DNA of 6,064 bases. Source: Candidatus Zhuqueibacterota bacterium. Its GTDB lineage: Bacteria; Zhuqueibacterota; Zhuqueibacteria; Thermofontimicrobiales; Thiofontviventaceae. The stretch is from contig WJJN01000355.1 of assembly GCA_014729735.1 (NCBI GenBank), forward strand, positions 1 to 6,064, written 5' to 3'. The position numbers were made by a program, and so were the translations under genes. Shown in pieces: positions 1 to 5,912 of the stretch. Each line of letters begins with the position of its first letter. Within the stretch, counting starts at the first letter, position 1. The notes under the pieces were generated by a model. It ran no database searches and was not told where the DNA came from. It saw only the letters and a program-made list of their open reading frames with translations.

Positions 1-668
1 TAAATAGATACCAGGTCTTTATCCAGACCGGGCATGATATTTGGCATCATTTCGACAATAGTTACTTTTGAACCAAGCAGTGAATAGACTGTGCCTAATT
101 CGAGACCGATATATCCGCCTCCAACAACCAGCAGCGATTTAGGTACTTTTTTCAGATTCAGGGCATCTTCCGAATTCCAAACACGTTCAGATTCATTGTT
201 GATATTCGGCAGACTGGCTGCTTCAGAACCGGTCGACAGAATGACATGATCGAAAGATTTTTTTTCTTCCTTTCCTTCATGCAAATCAATTTGCAATGTA
301 TTGGAATCCAGAAACCTGGCTTTTCCCCGAAGATACTCTATTTTTCTTCTTTTGCCAAGCATTCCCATGCCATCCGTGAGTTGCTCGACGACCTTGTTTT
401 TTGCAGATCGCATTTTATCGATATCCATTTTCGGCTCATCATATTTCAGCCCGAATTCATCCGCCTCGCGTGCTGTACGAATGATTTTCACTATGTGAAG
501 CAAAACTTTGGAAGGGATGCATCCGCGATACAGGCACACACCGCCAGGATTCGGCTCCGGATCAATCATTGTCACATCCAGTCCGAGATCGGATGCCAGA
601 AATGCGGCACCGTAACCACCGGGTCCGCCGCCGACAACAGCAACGGTCTTCTTTTTTTCATTTACCAT
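1..668 (-). CDS. lpd: Dihydrolipoamide dehydrogenase (E3 of pyruvate dehydrogenase), N-terminal part, cut by window edge
   Basis: E3 is the FAD flavoprotein that reoxidises the dihydrolipoyl arm of E2 and passes electrons to NAD+. About 222 residues are visible; a full family member has about 460-480. Reading from ATG 668: an FAD-binding Rossmann motif GGGPGGY at residues 13-19 with an acidic residue after the second strand (D36); the redox disulfide in GGVCLYRGCIPSK (C45 and C50); a TGS motif closing the FAD domain; and the NAD-binding glycine motif GGGYIG at residues 183-188. The C-terminal interface domain with the catalytic His-Glu pair lies beyond the left edge. The start is fixed by a near-perfect SD (AAGGAGGTG) just upstream. 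The gene overlaps the end of E2 by 7 nt (ATGGTAA), implying translational coupling. The CLYRGC active site differs from the CLNxGC of E. coli-type enzymes. Assignment to this family is very secure, and the operon makes pyruvate dehydrogenase its main client. Confidence 0.96.
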   Translation of the reverse strand, partial: MVNEKKKTVAVVGGGPGGYGAAFLASDLGLDVTMIDPEPNPGGVCLYRGCIPSKVLLHIVKIIRTAREADEFGLKYDEPKMDIDKMRSAKNKVVEQLTDGMGMLGKRRKIEYLRGKARFLDSNTLQIDLHEGKEEKKSFDHVILSTGSEAASLPNINNESERVWNSEDALNLKKVPKSLLVVGGGYIGLELGTVYSLLGSKVTIVEMMPNIMPGLDKDLVSI

Positions 669-2017
669 GAGCCACCTCCTTCCAGAAATGAGCGAAGCGG
701 ACTTTCCAGCACTTCCGCAATCCATTTCAGAAAGCGGGCGCCGTCTGCACCATCAATGATGCGGTGATCATAGGTCAGCGTCAGCGGCAGGATCAACCTC
801 GAATCGAATCCGTCTTCGGTTACTACCGGTTTCCATTCCGAGCGGGAAATCCCGAGAATTGCCACCTGCGGCGGGTAAATGATCGGCGTGAAGTAGGTTC
901 CGCCAATTCCGCCTAAATTGGAAATCGTGATATTGCCGCCTTCCATTTCATCCGGCTTAATTTTTTTGTTCCGCGTCCGGTCAGCCAAATCCGTCAGTTC
1001 AACGGACAACTGGATCAGATCCTTTTTATCCGCATTTTTAATGACAGGAACCAGCAGTCCGCGATCGGTATCCACTGCGATGCCAATGTTTATATAGGAT
1101 TTATAAATAATATCTTTCTTTTGCATATCGATACTGGCGTTGAACTTTGGAAATGTTTTCAACGCTTGTGCAACAATTTTCAGTAAGATCGAAGTGACTG
1201 TCAGTTTGCCACCGGCGGCTTCCACTTTTTTGGCATATTTTTGCCGGAACTTCTCGACTTCGGTCACATCTGCCTGATCGAAATGCGTCACCTGGGGAAT
1301 CGTTTGCCAGGCAGTCGACATGCTATCAGCCGTTATTTTGCGGACTTTGCTCATCGGCTCGCGCTTGATTTCCCCCCAGCGCGTAAAATCGGGCAACTCC
1401 TGCGCCGGGACCTGCGGTCCTTTAGAGACAGTTTCTTTTGTATAATTTTTTACATCATCTGCAGATATTCGCCCGCCCGGTCCGGAACCTTGAACACTTC
1501 GAATATTGACTCCCAGCTCGCGTGCCAGTTTTCTCACCGATGGTGATGCCGGCACCGGCTCCCCTTCGGATGGTTCTGCCGGTTTTTCTTCTTTACGATG
1601 TTCAGGAACCGGTTCTTCTTCAACCGCTTCTTCTTCGGATTCTTTTTTTTCTGTTTCTTTGGGTTCTTCTTCTTTGTCCTCCCGTTTTTCTTCCTTCTCT
1701 CTGGCTGCGGTTTCTTCCTTTTTCTCTTTCCCTTCCTCGGGTTCGGCTTTTTCTTCTTTTTGTTCTTCTTCTTTTTCCTCTTCGGTCTCGACTTTTGCGA
1801 CGAGCTCGCCAACCTTGACTTCCTGTCCTTCTTTAATCAGAATTTCCGTGATCTTTCCTTTTACAGGAGAAGGGAGCTCAAACACAGCTTTCTCAGTTTC
1901 CATCTCAGCAATTGTCTGCTCCTCTTCCACATGATCACCTTCTGACACGGCAATGCTGATCACTTCTGCCGTGTCGATATTTTCAGAAATTTCAGGTAAT
2001 TTAACTTCCTTGATCAT
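662..2017 (-). CDS. aceF: Dihydrolipoamide acetyltransferase (E2 of pyruvate dehydrogenase), single lipoyl domain
   Basis: E2 is the structural core of the complex: it carries the lipoyl arm and transfers acetyl groups to CoA. Domains in the 451 residues: a biotinyl/lipoyl domain at about 2-77 with the lipoylation site ETEKA (K43); a very charged linker at about 77-155; a peripheral-subunit-binding domain at about 157-192 (PSVRKLAREL ... GSGPGGRISADDV) that docks E1 or E3; and the acyltransferase domain from about 215 to the end, with DHRIIDG holding the catalytic H418 and D422. E. coli AceF has three lipoyl domains; this protein has one. The start has a strong SD (GGAGG at about 2022-2029), 15 nt after the E1 stop. 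The position between E1 and lpd identifies the substrate as pyruvate rather than 2-oxoglutarate. The short tail after the catalytic domain ends in GGGSW, partly dictated by the downstream ribosome binding site. Confidence 0.96.
   Translation of the reverse strand: MIKEVKLPEISENIDTAEVISIAVSEGDHVEEEQTIAEMETEKAVFELPSPVKGKITEILIKEGQEVKVGELVAKVETEEEKEEEQKEEKAEPEEGKEKKEETAAREKEEKREDKEEEPKETEKKESEEEAVEEEPVPEHRKEEKPAEPSEGEPVPASPSVRKLARELGVNIRSVQGSGPGGRISADDVKNYTKETVSKGPQVPAQELPDFTRWGEIKREPMSKVRKITADSMSTAWQTIPQVTHFDQADVTEVEKFRQKYAKKVEAAGGKLTVTSILLKIVAQALKTFPKFNASIDMQKKDIIYKSYINIGIAVDTDRGLLVPVIKNADKKDLIQLSVELTDLADRTRNKKIKPDEMEGGNITISNLGGIGGTYFTPIIYPPQVAILGISRSEWKPVVTEDGFDSRLILPLTLTYDHRIIDGADGARFLKWIAEVLESPLRSFLEGGGSW
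673..681 (-). promoter_or_regulatory. Strong ribosome binding site for lpd inside the end of the E2 gene
   Basis: The minus strand reads AAGGAGGTG four bases before the lpd ATG, close to the perfect anti-SD complement. It lies within the last codons of E2 and encodes part of the E2 tail (LEGGGSW). This fixes the lpd start at 668 and supports coupled translation of E2 and E3. Confidence 0.85.
1553..1789 (-). other. Low-complexity Glu/Lys-rich linker region of E2
   Basis: Residues 77-155 of E2 hold by my count 37 Glu, 14 Lys, 3 Arg and 1 Asp in 79 positions, a net charge near -21, with few hydrophobic residues. At DNA level the coding strand is almost all GAA, GAG, AAA and AAG codons, so the plus strand is a pyrimidine-rich tract containing an 8-T run at 1643-1650. 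Linkers in characterised E2 proteins are usually Ala/Pro-rich and flexible. This one could be a disordered polyampholyte or an extended single charged helix; sequence alone does not decide. Several open frames on both strands across this tract are artefacts of the biased composition. Confidence 0.9.
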
Positions 2018-2032
2018 TTCGCCTCCTCCAAT

Positions 2033-4705
2033 TTATGATAACACCGGATTAGGTTTATCCGGATCGATATCCAGGTCCTTCATAGCTTTTTTGACAACAT
2101 CCGGTTTGATATCTTTTTGTTGAGCCAGGCTGTGCAGCGCAGCCAATGTAATAAACCGGTGATCCACTTCGAAAAATTCACGAAGCTCTTCTCGGGCTTC
2201 ACTTCTGCCGAAGCCATCTGTACCGAGCAGCGTGAAAGGTCCTGGGATCCATTTGGCAATCGATGCTGGCAATGCTTTCAAATAATCCGAAGCCGCCACG
2301 AAAACACCCTTTGCATCTTTCAAACATTCGCCAATATATGGAATCTGCTCTTTTTTTCCAGGATTCAGCATATTCCAGCGATCCGTGTCCGTGGCGTCGC
2401 GATAAAGTTCTTTGTAGCTGGTCACGCTCCATACATCCGCCGACACCTTGTATTTTTCCTCAAGAAGTTTTTGGGCTTTTACGACTTCGTTTAAAATGGC
2501 GCCGCTGCCGAAAAGATGTACTTTCTTTTTACTATCATTCTGCTCCGATGCCTTAAATTTATACATGCCTTTTAAAATACCTTCACGGGAATTTTTTGGC
2601 ATTGCCGGCTGTTTGTAGAACTCGTTCATAATAGTCAAATAATAAATCCAGTCTTCATGATCTTCGTACATTCGCTTTAAGCCATCCTGAACAATCACTG
2701 CAATCTCATACGCGTACGCGGGATCATAGGCTTTCAGATTTGGTACCGGATACGCCAGCGCATGGCTGTTTCCGTCCTGATGCTGAAGACCTTCTCCCGG
2801 AAGCGTGGTTCTTCCCGATGTGCCGCCTGCCATAAATCCGCGTGCTCTGGCGTCTCCGGCAGCCCAGATCAAGTCACCGATGCGTTGAAAACCAAACATC
2901 GAATAAAACAAGAAAAACGGGATCATTGTAATCTCCTGAGATGAATATGAAGTACCTGCTGCGATGAAAGATGACATCGAGCCGGCTTCAGTTATCCCTT
3001 CTTCCAGAATTGCACCATCCTTGATTTCCCGGTAATAGAGCAAATTTTCCCTGTCTACCGGTTCATATAGTTGCCCGGTGTGTGAATAGATGCCCACCTG
3101 ACGGAAAAGTGCTTCCATGCCAAAAGTTCGCGCTTCGTCCGGAACAATCGGCACAATACGCTTGCCAATATTTTTATCTTTCAATAGTTTCGAAAGCAGG
3201 TGAACAAAAACCATGGTCGTCGCCTCTTCGCGGTCCTCATTTCCTTTGTAAAATTCTTCGAAAACCGATTCCGAAGGTATTTTTAATTTTTCTTCCTTGA
3301 ATTTTCTTGCCGGAACATAGCCACCCAATGCTTTTCTTCGTTCATGAAGATATTTCATTTCTTCGCTGTCGTCGGCAGGTTTATAGAAAGGCGCTTCCGC
3401 AAGATCCTTATCAGAAATCGGAATTCCGAACCTGCCGCGGAACTGTCGAAGCTCTTCCTCATTTAGTTTTTTTTGCTGATGTGTAACGTTCCTGCCTTCC
3501 CCGGCTTCACCCAAACCGTAGCCTTTTACAGTCTGAGCAAGAATGACAGTCGGTGCATCGGCGTCATTCACGGCTGCCTGATAGGCTGCATAGACTTTTT
3601 CAGGATCATGTCCCCCGCGGCGCAGTTTCTCCAACTGCTCATCGGAATAATTCTTGACCATTTCCTTTAATCGCGGATCTTTCCCGAAAAAATTCTCCCG
3701 GATATATTGACCGTCGGAGACGATGAATTTTTGTCGTTCTCCGTCCACAAGGTTTTCCATGACATCCGCCAGAACATTGTTTTTGTCTTTTTCCAGCAAT
3801 TCATCCCAATCGTCGCCCCAGATAACTTTTATCACATTCCAACGGGCACCGCGGAATGCTGCTTCGAGCTCCTGGATAATACTCCCGTTGCCGCGTACAG
3901 GTCCGTCGAGTCGCTGCAGATTGCAGCTAATAACGAATATCAAATTATCCAGCTTTTCACGGGAAGCCAACGTGATTGCGCCCATGGATTCCGGCTCATC
4001 CATCTCGCCGTCACCCAAAAATGCCCACACCTTTTGATCCGAAGGTTCTTTGATGCCGCGATCTTCCATATAACGAATGAACCGTGCCTGATAAATTGCC
4101 ATGATCGGACTGAGTCCCATGGAGACTGTGGGATATTCCCAAAATTCCGGCATTAGCCAGGGGTGGGGATATGATGAAAGCCCGCCGTCAGGTCTCAATT
4201 CTCTGCGGAAATTGTGCAGGTCCTGTTCCGTAAGTCTTCCCTCTAAAAAAGCACGGGCATAGATTCCAGGCGAAGCATGCCCCTGATAATAGACGATATC
4301 GCCCGGCTGTGAATCGCTTTTTGCTCGTAAAAAATGGTTGAACGCAACTTCGAAAAGAGTTGCCTGCGAGGCATATGTGGAAATATGTCCGCCAATTCCT
4401 GACGATTCGCGATTTGCACGAACCACCATCGCCATCGCATTCCAGCGATTAATGCTTTTAATACGCCGCTCGATTTCCCGGCTGCCCGGATAAGGCGGCT
4501 GTTTATGTCTTGGTATTGTGTTTAAATAAGGCGAAGTTGCGGGACATGACATCTCCACATCGTATTTCTTTGCCTGGATTTGCAGCAAATGCATAAGTTC
4601 CCGAACACGCTTCGGTCCCTGAGATTCAAACACGTAGTTTAGAGAATCCAGCCATTCTCTGTTTTCTATTTCCTTAACATTTTCTCGATTTTTATTATTT
4701 GCCAT
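2033..4705 (-). CDS. aceE: Pyruvate dehydrogenase E1 component, homodimeric AceE type
   Basis: This thiamine-diphosphate enzyme decarboxylates pyruvate and reductively acetylates the lipoyl group of E2. At 890 residues it matches the usual length of about 885-890 and looks intact. Visible family signatures: GGHIS (H107) and QGHASPG (H143), equivalent to active-site histidines of E. coli AceE; the thiamine-diphosphate/Mg motif beginning GDGEMDEPES at 231-240 and ending at N262 in CNLQRLDGP; the flexible active-site loop with NVTHQ (H409); the pyrimidine-domain segment EEGITEAG near 568-575 with the conserved Glu; and GEGLQHQDG near 637-645 (H642). The single long chain distinguishes it from the alpha/beta heterotetrameric E1 of Gram-positive bacteria and mitochondria. 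The ATG at 4705 is preceded by GAGGG (4713-4717) at 7-nt spacing. E2 follows after 15 nt, so the two are co-transcribed. No PdhR-like regulator gene is present here. Confidence 0.98.
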   Translation of the reverse strand: MANNKNRENVKEIENREWLDSLNYVFESQGPKRVRELMHLLQIQAKKYDVEMSCPATSPYLNTIPRHKQPPYPGSREIERRIKSINRWNAMAMVVRANRESSGIGGHISTYASQATLFEVAFNHFLRAKSDSQPGDIVYYQGHASPGIYARAFLEGRLTEQDLHNFRRELRPDGGLSSYPHPWLMPEFWEYPTVSMGLSPIMAIYQARFIRYMEDRGIKEPSDQKVWAFLGDGEMDEPESMGAITLASREKLDNLIFVISCNLQRLDGPVRGNGSIIQELEAAFRGARWNVIKVIWGDDWDELLEKDKNNVLADVMENLVDGERQKFIVSDGQYIRENFFGKDPRLKEMVKNYSDEQLEKLRRGGHDPEKVYAAYQAAVNDADAPTVILAQTVKGYGLGEAGEGRNVTHQQKKLNEEELRQFRGRFGIPISDKDLAEAPFYKPADDSEEMKYLHERRKALGGYVPARKFKEEKLKIPSESVFEEFYKGNEDREEATTMVFVHLLSKLLKDKNIGKRIVPIVPDEARTFGMEALFRQVGIYSHTGQLYEPVDRENLLYYREIKDGAILEEGITEAGSMSSFIAAGTSYSSQEITMIPFFLFYSMFGFQRIGDLIWAAGDARARGFMAGGTSGRTTLPGEGLQHQDGNSHALAYPVPNLKAYDPAYAYEIAVIVQDGLKRMYEDHEDWIYYLTIMNEFYKQPAMPKNSREGILKGMYKFKASEQNDSKKKVHLFGSGAILNEVVKAQKLLEEKYKVSADVWSVTSYKELYRDATDTDRWNMLNPGKKEQIPYIGECLKDAKGVFVAASDYLKALPASIAKWIPGPFTLLGTDGFGRSEAREELREFFEVDHRFITLAALHSLAQQKDIKPDVVKKAMKDLDIDPDKPNPVLS

Positions 4706-4751
4706 AATCCAACCCTCATTTTTATTTATTTATGGAATCCTTACTCTATTC

Positions 4752-4778
4752 ATTCTAAACAGGTACTAGCTCTATCAA
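4752..4778 (-). promoter_or_regulatory. Candidate sigma-70-like promoter for the aceE-aceF-lpd operon
   Basis: On the minus strand TTGATA (4778-4773) and TAGAAT (4757-4752) each match the sigma-70 -35 and -10 consensus at five of six bases. They are separated by only 15 bp, shorter than the ideal 17. The -35 overlaps the stop codon of the upstream membrane-protein gene, and the leader would be roughly 40 nt before the aceE ATG. This is the only plausible promoter I see in the 69-nt gap. There is no terminator in the gap, so readthrough from the upstream genes is also possible. Confidence 0.35.
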
Positions 4779-5206
4779 ACCCGTCGCCTGCCCCGTCCGG
4801 TGCGATTAAATATGCTGATCACAGCGACGAACAGTGCTCCACCAATGATCGACCAGACAATGGGGAATTTTGTATCTCCGAATCGAAGCACAAAAAGTTC
4901 CGGTAATGCAAGACTTCGTGCAATCCAGGCACCGATCAGTGCACCGATGAAACTGAGTCCGACAATAATTGCTTCAACGGTTCGAATGGGATCAATAGTA
5001 ATAAACTCCTGAATTTCAGAATTCTCGAAACGGGCAACCTGGATATCTCCAATCGCCACGAGCAGCGAGGCTGCTCCGGTAATCAGCATATTTGTCCGAA
5101 CTCCTGCCGGTTTCTTAGCAACCTCCCGTTCGAGACCAATGATGCCGCCCAACAAAATCGCTAACGCGACTTTTCCGATGATCTCAACTTGTAAATCCCA
5201 GAGCAT
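4775..5206 (-). CDS. Small membrane protein: MgtC/SapB-like N-terminus joined to a GlsB/YeaQ-like C-terminus
   Basis: This is a 143-residue protein with about four hydrophobic segments (near 8-25, 40-55, 72-97 and 115-133) and a basic tail (GRGRRRV). The N-terminal part carries the MgtC/SapB signature: GGIIGLERE at 20-28, KPAGVRTNMLI at 32-42, then DPIRTVEAIIVG at 72-83. In MgtC proteins the next segment is GIGFLGAGAI followed by a GLTTAAS-type motif; neither appears here. Instead, from about residue 84 the sequence (FIGALIGAWIARSLALPELF, then FPIVWSIIGGALFVAVIS) resembles the second half of GlsB/YeaQ/YmgE transglycosylase-associated membrane proteins. The changeover falls in FIGA, a motif both families share. 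The gene has a strong SD (GGAGG at 5211-5215), so it is probably translated. MgtC proteins are linked to Mg2+ limitation and acid or virulence stress; GlsB proteins are linked to general stress. The function of this hybrid is unknown. It would probably be auto-annotated as MgtC/SapB family. Confidence 0.8.
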   Translation of the reverse strand: MLWDLQVEIIGKVALAILLGGIIGLEREVAKKPAGVRTNMLITGAASLLVAIGDIQVARFENSEIQEFITIDPIRTVEAIIVGLSFIGALIGAWIARSLALPELFVLRFGDTKFPIVWSIIGGALFVAVISIFNRTGRGRRRV

Positions 5207-5319
5207 TATTCCTCCAGATAGATAAAATTAATCTGTCCTGCTGTTGGGATTAGATAGTGCCGCATCCATCTTGACCTGAACTTTAACCTCATCCCGATCT
5301 TCTGTTTCAGATATTTCAT
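5206..5319 (-). CDS. Doubtful 37-codon basic small ORF linking yqaE and the MgtC-like gene
   Basis: A frame begins with ATG overlapping the yqaE stop (ATGA) and ends with TAA overlapping the next start (TAATG). The product would be 37 residues and basic (MKYLKQKIGMRLKFRSRWMR at its start), with no recognisable family. There is no good SD in front of its ATG. The same frame stays open upstream through yqaE, so its openness may be chance. In favour are the two junction overlaps, typical of coupled genes, and the otherwise unexplained 109-nt gap. It is recorded as a weak candidate only; the gap may simply be untranslated leader. Confidence 0.2.
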   Translation of the reverse strand: MKYLKQKIGMRLKFRSRWMRHYLIPTAGQINFIYLEE

Positions 5320-5474
5320 TTCTTCGCGATAACCCATACAGCATGCACAATACCGGGAATGTATCCCAGTAAAGTCAACACAATATTCAACCAAAAATGC
5401 ATGCCTATCCCTACCTGCAGAAAAACACCAAGCGGCGGTAAAATAATTGCTAAAATGATTCGTAACAGATCCAT
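5316..5474 (-). CDS. yqaE: YqaE/Pmp3 family small membrane protein
   Basis: A 52-residue protein with two transmembrane helices, near 4-22 and 28-50. It carries the family signature almost intact: ILPPLGVFLQVGIG (residues 11-24), then FWLNIVLTLLGYIPGIVHAV (27-46), ending in WVIAKK. Family members are about 50-60 residues long, so this is complete. Yeast Pmp3 and plant RCI2 homologues affect membrane potential and salt or cold tolerance; the bacterial members are stress-induced inner-membrane proteins of uncertain mechanism. The ATG at 5474 has AAAGGA (5481-5486) six bases upstream. The gene lies downstream of the csbD-family gene across a terminator, so it may have its own promoter in the AT-rich 45-50 nt leader, though I could not pick out convincing -35 and -10 boxes. 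It sits 109 nt before the MgtC-like gene and may be co-transcribed with it. Confidence 0.93.
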   Translation of the reverse strand: MDLLRIILAIILPPLGVFLQVGIGMHFWLNIVLTLLGYIPGIVHAVWVIAKK

Positions 5475-5520
5475 CTGGTTTCCTTTCTTTTAGTAATTAA
5501 TTTCATTAAGCAGCTCCATC

Positions 5521-5575
5521 AAAAAATTTTGACAGAATAAACAAACCGGCAAGCAGTTTATCCATTCTGTCAAAA
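5521..5575 (-). terminator. Rho-independent terminator after the csbD-family gene
   Basis: A perfect 12-bp inverted repeat (TTTTGACAGAAT at 5527-5538 against ATTCTGTCAAAA at 5564-5575) is extended by a further AAAC/GTTT pairing across a short bulge, leaving a loop of about 13 nt. On the minus strand the stem is followed directly by six U residues (5526-5521). It begins 27 nt after the csbD-family stop codon. The stem is AT-rich, so strength is probably moderate. It separates the csbD transcript from yqaE. Confidence 0.8.
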
Positions 5576-5601
5576 ATATCACATACTCGAGAGCTTGATT
5601 T

Positions 5602-5799
5602 TTACATTTTGGATTGAAATTCATTCACTTGCTTTTCGGCTTCTTCCTTGGCGATTCCATATTTTTCCTGAATTTTGCCGACGAGTTTATCACGCTGTCC
5701 CTCGATCATTTTTAAATCATCATCCGATAATTTCCCCCATTTTGCCTTGATTTCTCCTTTTGCCTGGAGCCATTGACTTTTTATTTGGTCCCAATTCAT
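5602..5799 (-). CDS. CsbD/YjbJ family general stress protein
   Basis: A 65-residue hydrophilic protein beginning MNWDQIKSQWLQAKGEIKAK, followed by WGKLSDDDL and then a core around residues 32-52 with GQRDKLVGKIQEKYGI, ending in an EEAEKQV helix. This is the standard CsbD/UPF0337 layout and full length, closest in feel to E. coli YjbJ. Members are abundant small cytoplasmic proteins induced by general stress or stationary phase (SigB-dependent in Bacillus); their biochemical role is unknown. The ATG at 5799 has a good SD (AAGGAG at 5807-5812). The gene lies 41 nt after the TAA that closes the extended frame of the Spy-like gene and ends in its own terminator, so it may be the last gene of a transcript that includes the Spy-like gene. 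Confidence 0.95.
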   Translation of the reverse strand: MNWDQIKSQWLQAKGEIKAKWGKLSDDDLKMIEGQRDKLVGKIQEKYGIAKEEAEKQVNEFQSKM

Positions 5800-5819
5800 G
5801 GTGTTTCTCCTTTTAATTA

Positions 5820-5835
5820 TTGATTAATTGATTAA
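5820..5835. repeat. Perfect 8-bp tandem duplication TTGATTAA x2 in the csbD-family leader
   Basis: TTGATTAA occurs twice back to back, immediately upstream of the SD of the csbD-family gene and inside its short AT-rich leader. It could be a regulator half-site pair or the -10 region of a local promoter, or only AT-rich chance sequence. No binding protein can be assigned. Confidence 0.5.
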
Positions 5836-5840
5836 ACTAT

Positions 5841-5912
5841 TTACAGTTTTTGCATCATTCGTTGTCTTTGCATCCCACGGGGTATCTTTCCCATGTCTTC
5901 TCTGAATTTGTA
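5841..5912 (-). pseudogene. In-frame continuation of the Spy/CpxP-like gene beyond a TAG stop
   Basis: After the TAG at 5915-5913 the same frame runs 23 more codons to TAA (5843-5841). It encodes YKFREDMGKIPRGMQRQRMM followed by QKL. Such Met-, Arg- and Gln-rich tails directly after LTxEQ are common in Spy/CpxP proteins, so this may be the former C-terminus. One base change (for example AAG or CAG to TAG) would explain the stop. Alternatives are amber readthrough, a sequencing error, or chance, since 23 open codons alone are not significant. Confidence 0.45.

Noticed and set aside
246..767. Plus-strand open frame of 173 codons
   Set aside because: It is antisense to lpd and the end of E2, both with clear motifs, and its product resembles no known protein.
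1506..1945. Several long open frames on both strands (for example plus-strand Ser- or Phe-rich products and a minus-strand poly-Lys product at 1534-1812)
   Set aside because: They arise because the GAA/AAG-rich linker of E2 contains few stop codons in any frame. They have no family resemblance and lie fully inside a certain gene.
3707..4156. Plus-strand open frame of 149 codons
   Set aside because: It is antisense to the conserved thiamine-diphosphate region of aceE and is a shadow of that codon pattern.
5206..5394. 62-codon minus-strand frame starting inside yqaE
   Set aside because: Its first 25 codons overlap yqaE in another frame, and yqaE is clearly the real gene. Only the shorter version starting at 5319 is kept, as a weak candidate.
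5527..5575. Inverted repeat considered as an operator or a transposon end
   Set aside because: The six-U run right after the stem and the position 27 nt past a stop codon fit a terminator; there is no transposase or target duplication.
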